From an uncultured Paracoccaceae bacterium (lineage in GTDB: Bacteria; Pseudomonadota; Alphaproteobacteria; Rhodobacterales; Rhodobacteraceae): a DNA stretch of 64,000 bases. Positions 8,498-17,112 of the stretch are shown in pieces (position 1 is the stretch's first letter; the number at the start of each line of letters is the position of its first letter). The stretch lies in the NCBI GenBank assembly GCA_947494675.1, contig CANLVP010000001.1, positions 1,562,001-1,626,000 of the forward strand, in the 5' to 3' direction. The translations under genes were made by a program, and so were the position numbers. The notes beneath the pieces are model-generated. The model searched no databases. It was not told the origin of the DNA and was given only the letters and a program-made list of their open reading frames with translations.

Positions 8498-9841
8498 ATG
8501 AAACTTACCAAGACACTCATGGCCGGTTCAGCGCTTGCGCTGCTTCCGACTTTTGCCATGGCGCAAGATGCGCCCATGGCCGTTCCGACCGATACGGTCT
8601 GGATTCTCAACTCGCTGCTGTTCCTGATCGGCGGCTTCCTCGTGTTCTGGATGGCAGCCGGTTTTGCCATGCTCGAAGGCGGTCTGGTGCGGTCCAAGAA
8701 CGTGACCATGCAAATGACCAAGAACATCGCGCTCTTCTCGCTGGCGTCGATCTTTTACTACCTGATCGGTTACAACCTGATGTACCCGCTGGGCAGCTGG
8801 ATGATCGGTTCCGACGAAACCGGCGGCTACCTGTCGGCCCTTTGGGGTCCTGGCGTTTTGGAAGCCGTTGGCGTTGGCGCTGATGCTGTTGACGATTACA
8901 GCTATGCCTCAACCGGTTCGGATTTCTTCTTTCAGTTGATGTTCTGTGCGGCAACTGCCTCGATCGTATCGGGTGCATTGGCTGAGCGTATCAAACTGTG
9001 GCCGTTCCTGATCTTCACGGTCATCCTGACCTCGATCATCTACCCAATCCAAGCGTCCTGGAAGTGGGGCGGCGGTTTCCTCGACAGCCAGTACGGCTTC
9101 CTTGATTTCGCGGGCTCGACTGTTGTCCACTCTGTTGGTGGCTGGGCTGCGCTGGTGGGTGCCGTGATCCTTGGACCACGTATCGGCAAGTATAAGGACG
9201 GCAAAGTTGTTCCCATCATGGGTTCCAACCTGCAGATGGCCACATTGGGCACATTCATCCTGTGGCTGGGTTGGTTCGGCTTCAACGGCGGCTCACAGCT
9301 TGCCATGGGGTCCATCGGTGATGTGGCTGACGTCAGCCGGATCTTTGCAAACACCAACACAGCTGCGGCTGGTGGTGCGATTGCAGCGCTGATCCTGACC
9401 CAGATCCTTTACAAGAAGCCTGACCTGACAATGGTCCTGAACGGCGCACTTGCTGGTCTGGTGTCCATCACGGCTGAGCCTCTGACGCCGTCGCTGGGTG
9501 CTGCTACCCTGATCGGTGCCGTTGGTGGTGTGATCGTGGTCTTCGCCGTGCCGTTCCTTGACAAGCTCAAGATCGACGACGTTGTCGGTGCCATCCCAGT
9601 TCACCTCTTTGCAGGTATCTGGGGCACCATGGCCGTGCTGCTGACAAACCCTGATGCAACCTTCATGGGTCAGCTTCTGCCGATCATCATCGTGGGTGTC
9701 TTCGTAGTCGTCGCCAGCGCCGTGGTCTGGTTCATCCTTAAAGCGACGATGGGTATCCGCGTCAGCGAAGAGGCTGAAATCTCCGGGCTCGACAATGCTG
9801 AAATGGGCATGGAAGCCTATCCGGAGTTTACACGTAGCTAA
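8498..9841 (+). CDS. amtB: ammonium transporter
   Basis: A 447-residue inner-membrane ammonium channel. The ATG at 8498 follows AAGGGA and gives a signal peptide ending in TFAMAQ, as in other Amt proteins with a cleaved leader; an ATG at 8474 is less likely. About eleven membrane helices follow. The twin pore histidines are visible in VVHSVGGWAALVG and PVHLFAGIWG. Directly behind glnK and sealed by a terminator, so the two are a unit, expected to be induced by nitrogen limitation. Confidence 0.95.
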   Translation: MKLTKTLMAGSALALLPTFAMAQDAPMAVPTDTVWILNSLLFLIGGFLVFWMAAGFAMLEGGLVRSKNVTMQMTKNIALFSLASIFYYLIGYNLMYPLGSWMIGSDETGGYLSALWGPGVLEAVGVGADAVDDYSYASTGSDFFFQLMFCAATASIVSGALAERIKLWPFLIFTVILTSIIYPIQASWKWGGGFLDSQYGFLDFAGSTVVHSVGGWAALVGAVILGPRIGKYKDGKVVPIMGSNLQMATLGTFILWLGWFGFNGGSQLAMGSIGDVADVSRIFANTNTAAAGGAIAALILTQILYKKPDLTMVLNGALAGLVSITAEPLTPSLGAATLIGAVGGVIVVFAVPFLDKLKIDDVVGAIPVHLFAGIWGTMAVLLTNPDATFMGQLLPIIIVGVFVVVASAVVWFILKATMGIRVSEEAEISGLDNAEMGMEAYPEFTRS

Positions 9842-9867
9842 GCCCTCCCTTTAGCTATTCCTCCCGG

Positions 9868-9897
9868 CCCGGGCGCAGCGATGCGCCCGGGTCTTTT
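9868..9897 (+). terminator. intrinsic terminator of glnK-amtB
   Basis: A perfect 10-bp GC stem (9868-9877 with 9882-9891) closes a GCGA tetraloop and is followed by TCTTTT. It lies 27 bp after the amtB stop and is the strongest hairpin-plus-T signal on this strand near the operon. Confidence 0.92.
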
Positions 9898-9957
9898 CGT
9901 TTCTCTCATGCGTGCGCTGGAATACTGCGCTAATTCTGAAAAATGCGCACGAATCAT

Positions 9958-10000
9958 GCGTAGATTTATGATCACGCACGACAACACGCGAAGATTTACG
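9958..10000 (+). promoter_or_regulatory. paired GCGWAGATTTAYG repeats upstream of dgcN
   Basis: GCGTAGATTTATG (9958-9970) and GCGAAGATTTACG (9988-10000) are direct repeats whose starts are exactly 30 bp apart, about three helical turns. The pair ends 54 bp before the dgcN ATG, where an activator or repressor of the operon would bind. Each copy is flanked by short inverted CG-rich arms (TGCGT/ACGCA and CGCG/CGCG). No regulator gene lies beside it, so the binding protein is unknown. Confidence 0.5.
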
Positions 10001-10054
10001 CGCGGATGCGGTGGAATATGGCGTGAAACGTGATTCTGCTGGCGGAGACCTCAA

Positions 10055-11056
10055 ATGATCCAGACACCCTATCTTTTGTTCCTTGGGGACGCCCCTGACC
10101 AACTGGCCGCAAAAGTGGCCCAAGGCATCAAGGACTGGAACCCAGAGGCGGCCGTGGGGCAGTTCCGTATGCCGGGCTGTGGTGCCGATGTCGGGCTGAC
10201 CGACATGACCCTGCAAGAGGCCAAAGATGCTGGTGCCAAGACAATCGTCGTTGGTGTTGCGAACCGGGGCGGCGTGATCTCTGCTGCCTGGCAAGAGGTT
10301 CTGGTGCAGGCGCTGAACATGGGCTTTGATATCGCCAGCGGCTTGCACAACCTGCTGCGCGACGAAGACGCGCTTGTCGCCGCGGCTCGCGTCAACGGCA
10401 TGAGCCTGTTTGACGTGCGTATCCCCTCGGTGGCCTATCCGATTGCCAATGGTATCAAGCGGACCGGCAAGCGCTGTCTGGCGATCGGCACCGATTGTTC
10501 GGTCGGCAAGATGTATACCGGTCTTGCCATGGATGCCGAGATGCAAAAGCGCGGGATGAAATCAACCTTCCGCCCGACAGGGCAGACGGGCATCCTGATC
10601 ACCGGCGGTGGTGTCCCGTTGGATGCTGTGATCGCCGACTTTATGGCAGGTGCGGTGGAATATCTGACACCGGACAACGATCCCGACCACTGGGACCACA
10701 TCGAAGGGCAAGGCAGCCTGTTCCACGTCAGCTATTCCGGTGTGACCATGGCGCTGATCCACGGCGGGCAACCCGATGCGCTGATCCTCGCGCACGAGCC
10801 GACCCGCACACATATGCGTGGCCTGCCTGGCTATGCCTTGCCCTCGCTTGAGCAGCTCCGGGATACCGCGCTGCCCATCGCGCAGGTGGCAAACCCCGAT
10901 TGCGTTGTGGCCGGTGTGTCGGTGAATACGCAGCATCTGGCCGCGGATGCGTTTGAGGGCTACTTGAAAGAGGTGGAAGACCGCATGGGGCTGCCTGCTG
11001 TTGACCCTTACCGTCAGGGTGCAGCGCGGCTGGTAGATGCGTTGGACGCAATTTAA
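10055..11056 (+). CDS. dgcN: D-glutamate N-acetyltransferase DgcN (DUF1611 family)
   Basis: A 333-residue DUF1611-family protein. In marine bacteria DgcN acetylates D-glutamate, the first step of a D-glutamate catabolic route. The C-terminal P-loop-like domain has GTDCSVGK at residues 145-152, and the N-terminal Rossmann-like domain carries RMPGCGADVGLTD. The ATG follows GGCGGAG. The next gene is the racemase dgcA, the diagnostic partner, then a D-amino-acid transaminase. Family and context agree, so the call is strong, although the acetyl donor and kinetics cannot be read from sequence. Confidence 0.9.
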   Translation: MIQTPYLLFLGDAPDQLAAKVAQGIKDWNPEAAVGQFRMPGCGADVGLTDMTLQEAKDAGAKTIVVGVANRGGVISAAWQEVLVQALNMGFDIASGLHNLLRDEDALVAAARVNGMSLFDVRIPSVAYPIANGIKRTGKRCLAIGTDCSVGKMYTGLAMDAEMQKRGMKSTFRPTGQTGILITGGGVPLDAVIADFMAGAVEYLTPDNDPDHWDHIEGQGSLFHVSYSGVTMALIHGGQPDALILAHEPTRTHMRGLPGYALPSLEQLRDTALPIAQVANPDCVVAGVSVNTQHLAADAFEGYLKEVEDRMGLPAVDPYRQGAARLVDALDAI

Positions 11057-11087
11057 GATCGCCGCGACCGGTTACTGGCGGGGCTTG

Positions 11088-11108
11088 CGATTATTCGACG
11101 AATAATCG
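11088..11108. repeat. perfect AT-rich palindrome between dgcN and dgcA
   Basis: Ten-base arms (11088-11097 and 11099-11108) around a single A form a near-continuous palindrome, centred on TTATTCGACGAATAA. It sits 31 bp after dgcN and 41 bp before dgcA, with no T-run after it. It could be an mRNA hairpin tuning the two genes or a dimeric protein site. Confidence 0.6.
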
Positions 11109-11147
11109 TGCCTCCGGCGGAGATATTTAAGTTCAAAAGAAAGACGG
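11108..11147 (+). repeat. Roseobacter-type intergenic motif (GCCTCCGGCGGAGATATTT)
   Basis: The segment begins GTGCCTCCGGCGGAGATATT and runs into an A-rich tract before dgcA. From memory, very similar GCCTCCGGCGGGAGTATTT segments recur between genes in Roseobacter-group genomes. It contains a short CTCCGGCGGAG inverted repeat (CTCCG/CGGAG). Only one copy was noticed in this window, so its status as a dispersed repeat is knowledge-based rather than shown here. Confidence 0.45.
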
Positions 11148-11149
11148 GC

Positions 11150-12109
11150 ATGAAAATTGAAGTTACACGCGACGTGTTCAAGCTGGCACAGGTCTTTACG
11201 ATTAGTCGCGGGTCTCGGACACAGGCCGAGGTGCTGACTGTCACCGCGCAAGACGGCGACCATGTTGGGCGCGGGGAATGTGTGCCCTATGCGCGCTACA
11301 GCGAGACGATGAGCACGGTTGCAAATCAGATCAACGGCTTTGCGGGCACATGGGACGATCTGCCAGATGCGCTCCCCGCAGGGGCAGCGCGCAATGCCAT
11401 CGACTGCGCACTTTGGGACTTGGCGGCGAAAAAGGCGGGCAAACGGGTCTGGGACCTGCTCGACCTACCTGCCCCCAAGCCTGAGATCACAGCCTTTACG
11501 CTGTCACTGGACACGCCAGACGCGATGCAGGCGCAGGCCGCTCAAAACGCCTTTCGCCCGCTACTCAAGATCAAACTCGGCACGCCTGACGACATGCCCC
11601 GGCTTGAGGCCGTGCGGCGCGGCGCGCCCGACACACCCATCATCATCGACGCGAATGAGGGCTGGACGGCAGAGGTTTATGCCGACCTCGCACCACATTT
11701 GATTGGTCTTGGTGTGCAAATGGTTGAACAGCCGCTCCCAGCAGGTCAGGACGACTTGCTGGCCGAGATCGCGCGGCCCTTACCCGTCTGCGCCGATGAA
11801 TCCTGCCATGACCGCGCCAGCCTGCCCGGGCTGAAGGGCAAATATGACATGGTGAACATCAAGCTCGACAAGGCTGGCGGGCTGACAGAGGCGCTCGCGC
11901 TCAAGACCGCCGCACAGGCAGAAGGTTACGCCGTGATGGTCGGCTGCATGGTCGGCTCATCGCTCGCCATGGCCCCTGCGACGATCCTTGCCCAAGGCGT
12001 GGCCTATACAGACCTTGACGGCCCGCTGCTTCTGGCCGAAGACCGCGAGGAACCTTTGATTTTTGACGCCGCCGGGGTCCATGCCCCATCGGCCGCTTTA
12101 TGGGGATGA
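11150..12109 (+). CDS. dgcA: N-acetyl-D-glutamate racemase DgcA (enolase superfamily)
   Basis: A 319-residue member of the dipeptide-epimerase branch of the enolase superfamily. DgcA converts N-acetyl-D-glutamate to N-acetyl-L-glutamate, the step after DgcN. The ATG at 11150 is preferred over a GTG at 11108 because the conserved fold begins with it. Catalytic and metal residues are visible: the KxK pair at 140/142 (LKIKLG), Asp168 (IDANEGW), Glu193 (VEQPLP), Asp216 (CADES) and Lys238 (NIKLDK). Without dgcN next door it would be called an L-Ala-D/L-Glu epimerase; that specificity remains possible. Confidence 0.88.
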   Translation: MKIEVTRDVFKLAQVFTISRGSRTQAEVLTVTAQDGDHVGRGECVPYARYSETMSTVANQINGFAGTWDDLPDALPAGAARNAIDCALWDLAAKKAGKRVWDLLDLPAPKPEITAFTLSLDTPDAMQAQAAQNAFRPLLKIKLGTPDDMPRLEAVRRGAPDTPIIIDANEGWTAEVYADLAPHLIGLGVQMVEQPLPAGQDDLLAEIARPLPVCADESCHDRASLPGLKGKYDMVNIKLDKAGGLTEALALKTAAQAEGYAVMVGCMVGSSLAMAPATILAQGVAYTDLDGPLLLAEDREEPLIFDAAGVHAPSAALWG

Positions 12110-12111
12110 CC

Positions 12112-12969
12112 ATGCGCACTGTATACCTGAACGGCGACTACCTGCCCGAAACCGAAGCCAAAGTGTCGATCTTTGATCGCGGCTTTCTGATGGCCGATGG
12201 GGTGTATGAGGTCACAAGCGTGCTCGACGGTAAGCTGATCGACTTTGCAGGCCACGCCGCGCGGCTGGAACGGTCCCTGTCCGAGCTTGAGATGCGCAGC
12301 CCAATCAGCATGGATGATCTGCTTGAGGTGCACCGCGAGCTGGTGCGCGTCAACGAGATCGACGAAGGCATGATCTATCTGCAAATCACACGTGGCGCGC
12401 CGGGCGACCGTGACTTTGCCTATCCACCCGAAGACACCGAACCGACCATCGTGCTCTTCACACAGAACAAGCCCGGCCTTGCCAATTCGCCCGCCGCCCA
12501 AAAGGGCATGAAGGTGATCAGCATCGCCGATGAACGCTGGGGCCGCCGCGACATCAAGACCGTGCAGCTGCTCTACCCGTCGATGGGCAAAATGATGGCC
12601 AAGGCCGCAGGCTGCGATGATGCCTGGATGGTTGAGGATGGCGCCGTGACCGAAGGCACATCCAACAACGCCTATATCGTCAAAGGCAACACCATCATCA
12701 CCCGGCAGCTATCCAACGACATCCTGCACGGGATCACCCGTGCCGCCGTGCTGCGTTTCGCCAAAGAGGCGCAGATGAAGGTTGAGGAACGCCCCTTTAC
12801 CATCGCCGAAGCACAAGAGGCGGATGAGGCTTTCATCACGTCGGCCAGCACATTCGTCATGCCGGTGGTTGAGATCGATGGCAAAGCGCTTGGCGACGGC
12901 ACACCGGGGTCGGTCGCGGCCCGCCTGCGCGAGATTTACCTGGACGAAAGCCGCAAAGCCGCAGTCTAG
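12112..12969 (+). CDS. D-amino-acid transaminase (fold-type IV, PLP-dependent)
   Basis: A 285-residue class IV aminotransferase. D-amino-acid transaminases move the amino group of D-alanine and others onto 2-oxoglutarate to give D-glutamate, which DgcN/DgcA can then consume. The PLP lysine is Lys149 (RRDIKTVQLL) and the partner Glu is Glu181 (VTEGTSNN). ATGs at 12100, 12106 and 12112 compete; 12112 has GGGG at correct spacing, while 12106 overlaps the dgcA stop. Its place as third gene of the dgc operon supports D- over branched-chain L-specificity. The stop overlaps the convergent RTX gene by four bases. Confidence 0.86.
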   Translation: MRTVYLNGDYLPETEAKVSIFDRGFLMADGVYEVTSVLDGKLIDFAGHAARLERSLSELEMRSPISMDDLLEVHRELVRVNEIDEGMIYLQITRGAPGDRDFAYPPEDTEPTIVLFTQNKPGLANSPAAQKGMKVISIADERWGRRDIKTVQLLYPSMGKMMAKAAGCDDAWMVEDGAVTEGTSNNAYIVKGNTIITRQLSNDILHGITRAAVLRFAKEAQMKVEERPFTIAEAQEADEAFITSASTFVMPVVEIDGKALGDGTPGSVAARLREIYLDESRKAAV

Positions 12970-14471
12970 GCGTAGCTGCTGATGGACACAGCGCGCGACG
13001 GCACATCGCCGGGGCGCACGCCTTCTAACACCGCAACTTCACGCGTCCCGACAAACAGGCGCGTGTCGTCGCCGTCAGCCTCGGCCCGGACGGTCATGTC
13101 GCCGCCATCAACACCGATGCGGATCGTGTCTTGTCCGGCCTTAAAATCGGTGATGCGCACGACGGCGTCACCGCGCACAAACTCAGGAATTTCAAAAACG
13201 TCACGGCCTGTGCCGCCGGTGGCCTTGTCCCCATCGTCAAGGAACATCCGGTCATCACCATTGCCGCCGTTCACGGTATCGGCGCCATCGCCCTCTGCAT
13301 CAAACGCATCGATGTAATCCGCGCCGTCGCCGCCCCTGAGGATGTCAGCGCCACCGCCGCCTTCGATCAGATCGCGACCAGCGCCGCCCTGCACATGATC
13401 ATCGCCCAGCCCGCCCAGAACGCGGTCATCGCCCGCGCCTGCATGCACGGTGTTTTCGCCCCAACTTAGGGAGCCTTCGGCGGCAAAAGGAAATGACGTG
13501 CGCAGCGACACATAATCGTCGCCATTGCCGCTCGCGATCTCGTCATCGCCCCGGCCCGCAAAGATCGCATCATCGCCCCGGCCTGTTTTGATCTGATCGT
13601 CGCCTTGCGTGCCAAGGGCCAGTTCGCCCGGCACAACAGTATGGTCGGCGGTATCCATCGCGCTAAAGAACAGATCCACATCGTCGGGGTCATCGACCCC
13701 CTCAAGCCGCAAGATCACTGCTCCACCCAGCACCAGATCAAGCCCGTCGCCATTCTGTTCAAGGATCGCATCTTCGCCCTGAAATGCCAGTGGCACGGTC
13801 ACAAACAGGCCTTCGCCCTTTTCGTAATCGGTGATCACTGCAGGCTCCACCGGACCGGCGTTGAGCACCACAAAGAACGAATCCATATCGGCCCCACCCG
13901 ACATTAGGTCGCCGTTGTCGCCTGCGATGATATCGCGTCCAAAGCCACCATATAGCTCATCGGGGCTTTCCGGCTCTCCATTGCCGTCAACGCCGTCAAC
14001 TAGGTCAGCGCCCAGATCGCCGTAGATCGTATTGCTGCCCAGAAAATCGACGATCTGGTCGTCGCCATCTCCACCACGGATAAAATCATCGCCTGCGACT
14101 TGTTCGGGGTCGGGATCAACCAGCGAATAATTGCTGTCATTGCCCTCGCCAAGGAAGATCTGGTCATTCCCGGCACCGCCCCAAACCTGATCGTTGCCGT
14201 CTTCGCCAAAAAGCCTGTCATCGGCGGCACCACCGTCTGCGGTATCGTCGCCGCCGCCAAGGTTTAACTGGTCGCGGCCATCGCTGCCGACCACATCATC
14301 GCTCCTGGCGCCGAAGACCTGCATCTCAAGTGGGTCTTGTTGATTTTCAGTTGGGGTTTCGGGCTCATCCGGCGGATTGTCGTCCGGCGCGTCACGGGCG
14401 GATCCGCCGTCGTCCACAAAGAGCAGCCCAATTGCTGCCATAATCAAAAGTGGGACCGCAAATAGTTCCAT
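12966..14471 (-). CDS. RTX-repeat calcium-binding protein with N-terminal hydrophobic helix
   Basis: A 501-residue acidic protein. Residues 1-20 are a hydrophobic segment (MELFAVPLLIMAAIGLLFVD), followed by a Pro/Asp/Glu-rich linker to about residue 50. Most of the remainder consists of blocks of GGxGxDxxx repeats that fold as calcium-loaded beta-rolls, in at least two groups (about 55-180 and 285-410), with non-repeat domains between and after. RTX proteins normally leave by type I secretion with a C-terminal signal; the N-terminal helix here suggests membrane anchoring or Sec export instead. Acidic content and Asp-rich codons are typical of the family. Confidence 0.88.
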   Translation of the reverse strand: MELFAVPLLIMAAIGLLFVDDGGSARDAPDDNPPDEPETPTENQQDPLEMQVFGARSDDVVGSDGRDQLNLGGGDDTADGGAADDRLFGEDGNDQVWGGAGNDQIFLGEGNDSNYSLVDPDPEQVAGDDFIRGGDGDDQIVDFLGSNTIYGDLGADLVDGVDGNGEPESPDELYGGFGRDIIAGDNGDLMSGGADMDSFFVVLNAGPVEPAVITDYEKGEGLFVTVPLAFQGEDAILEQNGDGLDLVLGGAVILRLEGVDDPDDVDLFFSAMDTADHTVVPGELALGTQGDDQIKTGRGDDAIFAGRGDDEIASGNGDDYVSLRTSFPFAAEGSLSWGENTVHAGAGDDRVLGGLGDDHVQGGAGRDLIEGGGGADILRGGDGADYIDAFDAEGDGADTVNGGNGDDRMFLDDGDKATGGTGRDVFEIPEFVRGDAVVRITDFKAGQDTIRIGVDGGDMTVRAEADGDDTRLFVGTREVAVLEGVRPGDVPSRAVSISSYA

Positions 14472-14616
14472 TTACCAAAATACCTAAAAAATCCCACGAT
14501 CCTGCGAGAACCATAACTGTTCACCACAAGGTCTTGTCAACGCAAGAGGTCAGCAATTGTTACGCGGAACGGGGTAAACCTCACGCCACCGCGGTTTGTC
14601 GCCAATCGGGAAACGG

Positions 14617-15822
14617 TTAAGTATCTTTCGTCTCACCTGGCTCAGGTGAGAGGCCGTAAGGCTTTGACAGGTCCCAGACATGGGCGGGCACCATGTTCTT
14701 CATCTTTGCAGGCTCTTCGCGGCGCAGATGCAGGATCGTCTCCGCCGCCTTCATCTCTAGCCGTGCCTTTGCAAATTCCATCCCACGCGGACCGATGCGC
14801 GGTTGCAGCCACGCCATCAAAGGGCGCAGCCAATTGGGCATCCGGCGCAGGGGCAGGCCACCTGCCGCGAGCCGCGTGTTTTCGATGAACCCCTTGACCG
14901 CACCTGCACGTTTGCCGCGCGTGCCGGGCGCGGAAAGCTGCACGGTATCACCCAGACCATCCAGCATCTCGGCCCCGCGCGCGTTGCGCACGATCAACCA
15001 CTGATCGCCTTCGCCCGCCATATATCCCACGGTGATATCCGCCAGCCGATTGGTGTAATCGACGCAAGTCCGGCAGGTCAGCGGGAAGAAATCGCGCGGC
15101 AAATCAGACAGCGGCAATTTCAGAAATGGGATCAGCTCTTGCGACCCGTCTTCGAACCGCAACTCCACATGGTAATCAGCACGAAACTCAAGGTAGGTAA
15201 CGGTATTGGGCGCGTCTGTCAGGCGACCCAGAAAACCGTGGAAATTCTCTGTGGTTGTATTGTCCGAACAGGGCGTGCCGATCACATAAAGCCGCTCAAG
15301 CCCCAGCTTCGCCTCTAGCGCACGCAAGGCGTAGATCTGACAGGGAATACCAATCACCGCGATCCGTTTGTGCCCCGCAGACACAGCAGGTTCCAGCAAC
15401 GCCAGCAGCGGCGCGTAACCCATGCGCATCCCGCGCGCCTGCGCCATCTCTGCAGGCTCTGTGATGATGGCCGGGCGCGGGGCCCAGCGGTCATTGTCGT
15501 CGGGCACCATACACAAGACCGCATCAACTCTGCCGCGCTCCAACAGATCCTGCGCCAAGCCGGTTGTGATCCCGGTCCACTGCGCGCCTTCGGCGGGTAG
15601 GTTCATCGCCGCACGATACATCGCCTGTGTGACGCCAAAGAAGACCTCGTCCGCGGCCCCCGAAGGACGGCCATGCACCTGCGCCTCCAGCGCCGGATAA
15701 TCGGGCTTGATGAACTGACAGGCCGTGCCGCAGGCGGTCGGGTCCTTCATCCGCGACACGCCGCAATCGGTGCACAATCCGCGCGGGGCAGGGGCCGCAA
15801 AGTCGGGGGTGGTCAGTGTCAT
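14617..15822 (-). CDS. F420 hydrogenase/dehydrogenase beta-subunit family protein (BciB-like)
   Basis: A 401-residue FrhB/BciB-family iron-sulfur flavoprotein. BciB reduces the 8-vinyl group of divinyl chlorophyllide in phototrophs; other members are F420- or ferredoxin-linked reductases. N-terminal cysteines 17, 20, 31 and 35 (CTDC, CGTAC) and the later IGIPCQ, GTPCSDNTT and TCRTC segments provide cluster ligands. No bacteriochlorophyll genes are in the window, so a vinyl-reductase role is possible but not shown. It is monocistronic, with free DNA on both sides. Confidence 0.78.
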   Translation of the reverse strand: MTLTTPDFAAPAPRGLCTDCGVSRMKDPTACGTACQFIKPDYPALEAQVHGRPSGAADEVFFGVTQAMYRAAMNLPAEGAQWTGITTGLAQDLLERGRVDAVLCMVPDDNDRWAPRPAIITEPAEMAQARGMRMGYAPLLALLEPAVSAGHKRIAVIGIPCQIYALRALEAKLGLERLYVIGTPCSDNTTTENFHGFLGRLTDAPNTVTYLEFRADYHVELRFEDGSQELIPFLKLPLSDLPRDFFPLTCRTCVDYTNRLADITVGYMAGEGDQWLIVRNARGAEMLDGLGDTVQLSAPGTRGKRAGAVKGFIENTRLAAGGLPLRRMPNWLRPLMAWLQPRIGPRGMEFAKARLEMKAAETILHLRREEPAKMKNMVPAHVWDLSKPYGLSPEPGETKDT

Positions 15823-15950
15823 GCCAGCAGCCTGCCCGATCGCCGGTTGAGGTGTAAAGCGGGATTGACACCGGTCACGTCCTAATCACCACCCCTTCCC
15901 AATGCCGCACCTGCATTGTAAGAGGCGCGGACTCACCAAGGAGTATCAAA

Positions 15951-16973
15951 ATGGGTTATAAAGTCGTCATCGTCGGCGCCACAGGCAATGTGGGCCACGA
16001 AATGCTGAATATCCTCGCGGAACGTGGCTTCCCCGTGGACGAAATCGCAGTGCTCGCCAGCCGTCGTTCGCTGGGGACCGAAGTCTCATTCGGCGACAAA
16101 ACCCTGAAGACCAAAGACCTTGATACCTTTGACTTTACCGGCTGGGACATGTCGCTTTGGGCGGTAGGTTCGGATGCGACAAAGAAATATGCGCCCAAGG
16201 CTGCCAAGGCAGGCTGTGTGGTCATCGATAACTCGTCGCTCTATCGCTACGACCCCGATGTGCCGCTGATCGTGCCAGAGGTGAACCCGCAGGCGATCCA
16301 CGACTACGGCAAGAAAAACATCATCGCGAACCCCAACTGCTCAACCGCGCAGATGGTTGTTGCGCTCAAGCCGTTGCACGACCGCGCCACGATCAAGCGC
16401 GTTGTTGTCAGCACGTATCAGTCCGTTTCGGGCGGCGGCAAGGCTGCGATGGATGAGCTGTGGGACCAGACCAAGGGCATGTATGTCCCCGGTCAGGAAA
16501 AGGACCCTGATGTCTTCACCAAGCAGATCGCCTTCAACGTCATTCCGCATATTGACGTCTTCTTGGACGACGGATCGACCAAGGAAGAATGGAAGATGGT
16601 CGCCGAGACCAAAAAGATCGTCGACAAGGCGATCAAGGTCACTGCAACCTGCGTGCGCGTGCCCGTGATGGTCGGCCACTCTGAATCCGTGAATATCGAG
16701 TTTGAAGAGTTCCTTGACGAGGATGAAGCCCGCGACATCCTGCGCACGGCCCCCGGCATCATGGTGATCGATAAGCGCGAAGATGGTGGTTACGTGACAC
16801 CGGTGGAATGCGTCGGCGATTACGCCACCTTTATCAGCCGCATCCGTCAGGACAGCACCATCGACAACGGTCTGAACCTGTGGTGCGTCTCTGATAACCT
16901 GCGCAAGGGTGCTGCATTGAACGCAGTGCAAATCGCCGAATTGCTGGGCCGCGAAGTTCTGAAAAAGGGCTAA
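15951..16973 (+). CDS. asd: aspartate-semialdehyde dehydrogenase
   Basis: A 340-residue NADPH enzyme that makes L-aspartate-4-semialdehyde for lysine/diaminopimelate, threonine and methionine synthesis. The nucleotide-binding GATGNVG is at residues 9-15 and the catalytic cysteine is Cys130 (ANPNCSTAQM). A strong AAGGAG sits eight bases before the ATG. It is monocistronic and ends at a hairpin terminator. Full length for the family. Confidence 0.97.
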   Translation: MGYKVVIVGATGNVGHEMLNILAERGFPVDEIAVLASRRSLGTEVSFGDKTLKTKDLDTFDFTGWDMSLWAVGSDATKKYAPKAAKAGCVVIDNSSLYRYDPDVPLIVPEVNPQAIHDYGKKNIIANPNCSTAQMVVALKPLHDRATIKRVVVSTYQSVSGGGKAAMDELWDQTKGMYVPGQEKDPDVFTKQIAFNVIPHIDVFLDDGSTKEEWKMVAETKKIVDKAIKVTATCVRVPVMVGHSESVNIEFEEFLDEDEARDILRTAPGIMVIDKREDGGYVTPVECVGDYATFISRIRQDSTIDNGLNLWCVSDNLRKGAALNAVQIAELLGREVLKKG

Positions 16974-17002
16974 ACCCGCTACCTGCAATCACGTTCACGT
17001 GA

Positions 17003-17026
17003 GGGCGCGCCTTAGCGCGCCCTTTT
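17003..17026 (+). terminator. intrinsic terminator of asd
   Basis: An 8-bp perfect stem GGGCGCGC/GCGCGCCC with a CTTA loop is followed directly by TTTT, 29 bp after the asd stop. Confidence 0.93.
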
Positions 17027-17112
17027 GCGTCTGATTGTGGCAACAAAATGTTTGTCAGGTGTCTGAACCGTGTTAACGCAAAGTTAATTGTTTTGTTAAC
17101 GAGGAAGATGTC

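Noticed and set aside
9851-10546. 231-codon minus-strand frame
   Set aside because: It covers the amtB terminator, the dgcN promoter region and the antisense of dgcN; the translation is His/Arg-rich and not protein-like.
14632-14650. CTCACCTG/CAGGTGAG hairpin at the end of the BciB-like gene
   Set aside because: Perfect 8-bp stem but it lies inside the coding end, before the stop, and no T-run follows on the minus strand, so it is not reported as a terminator.
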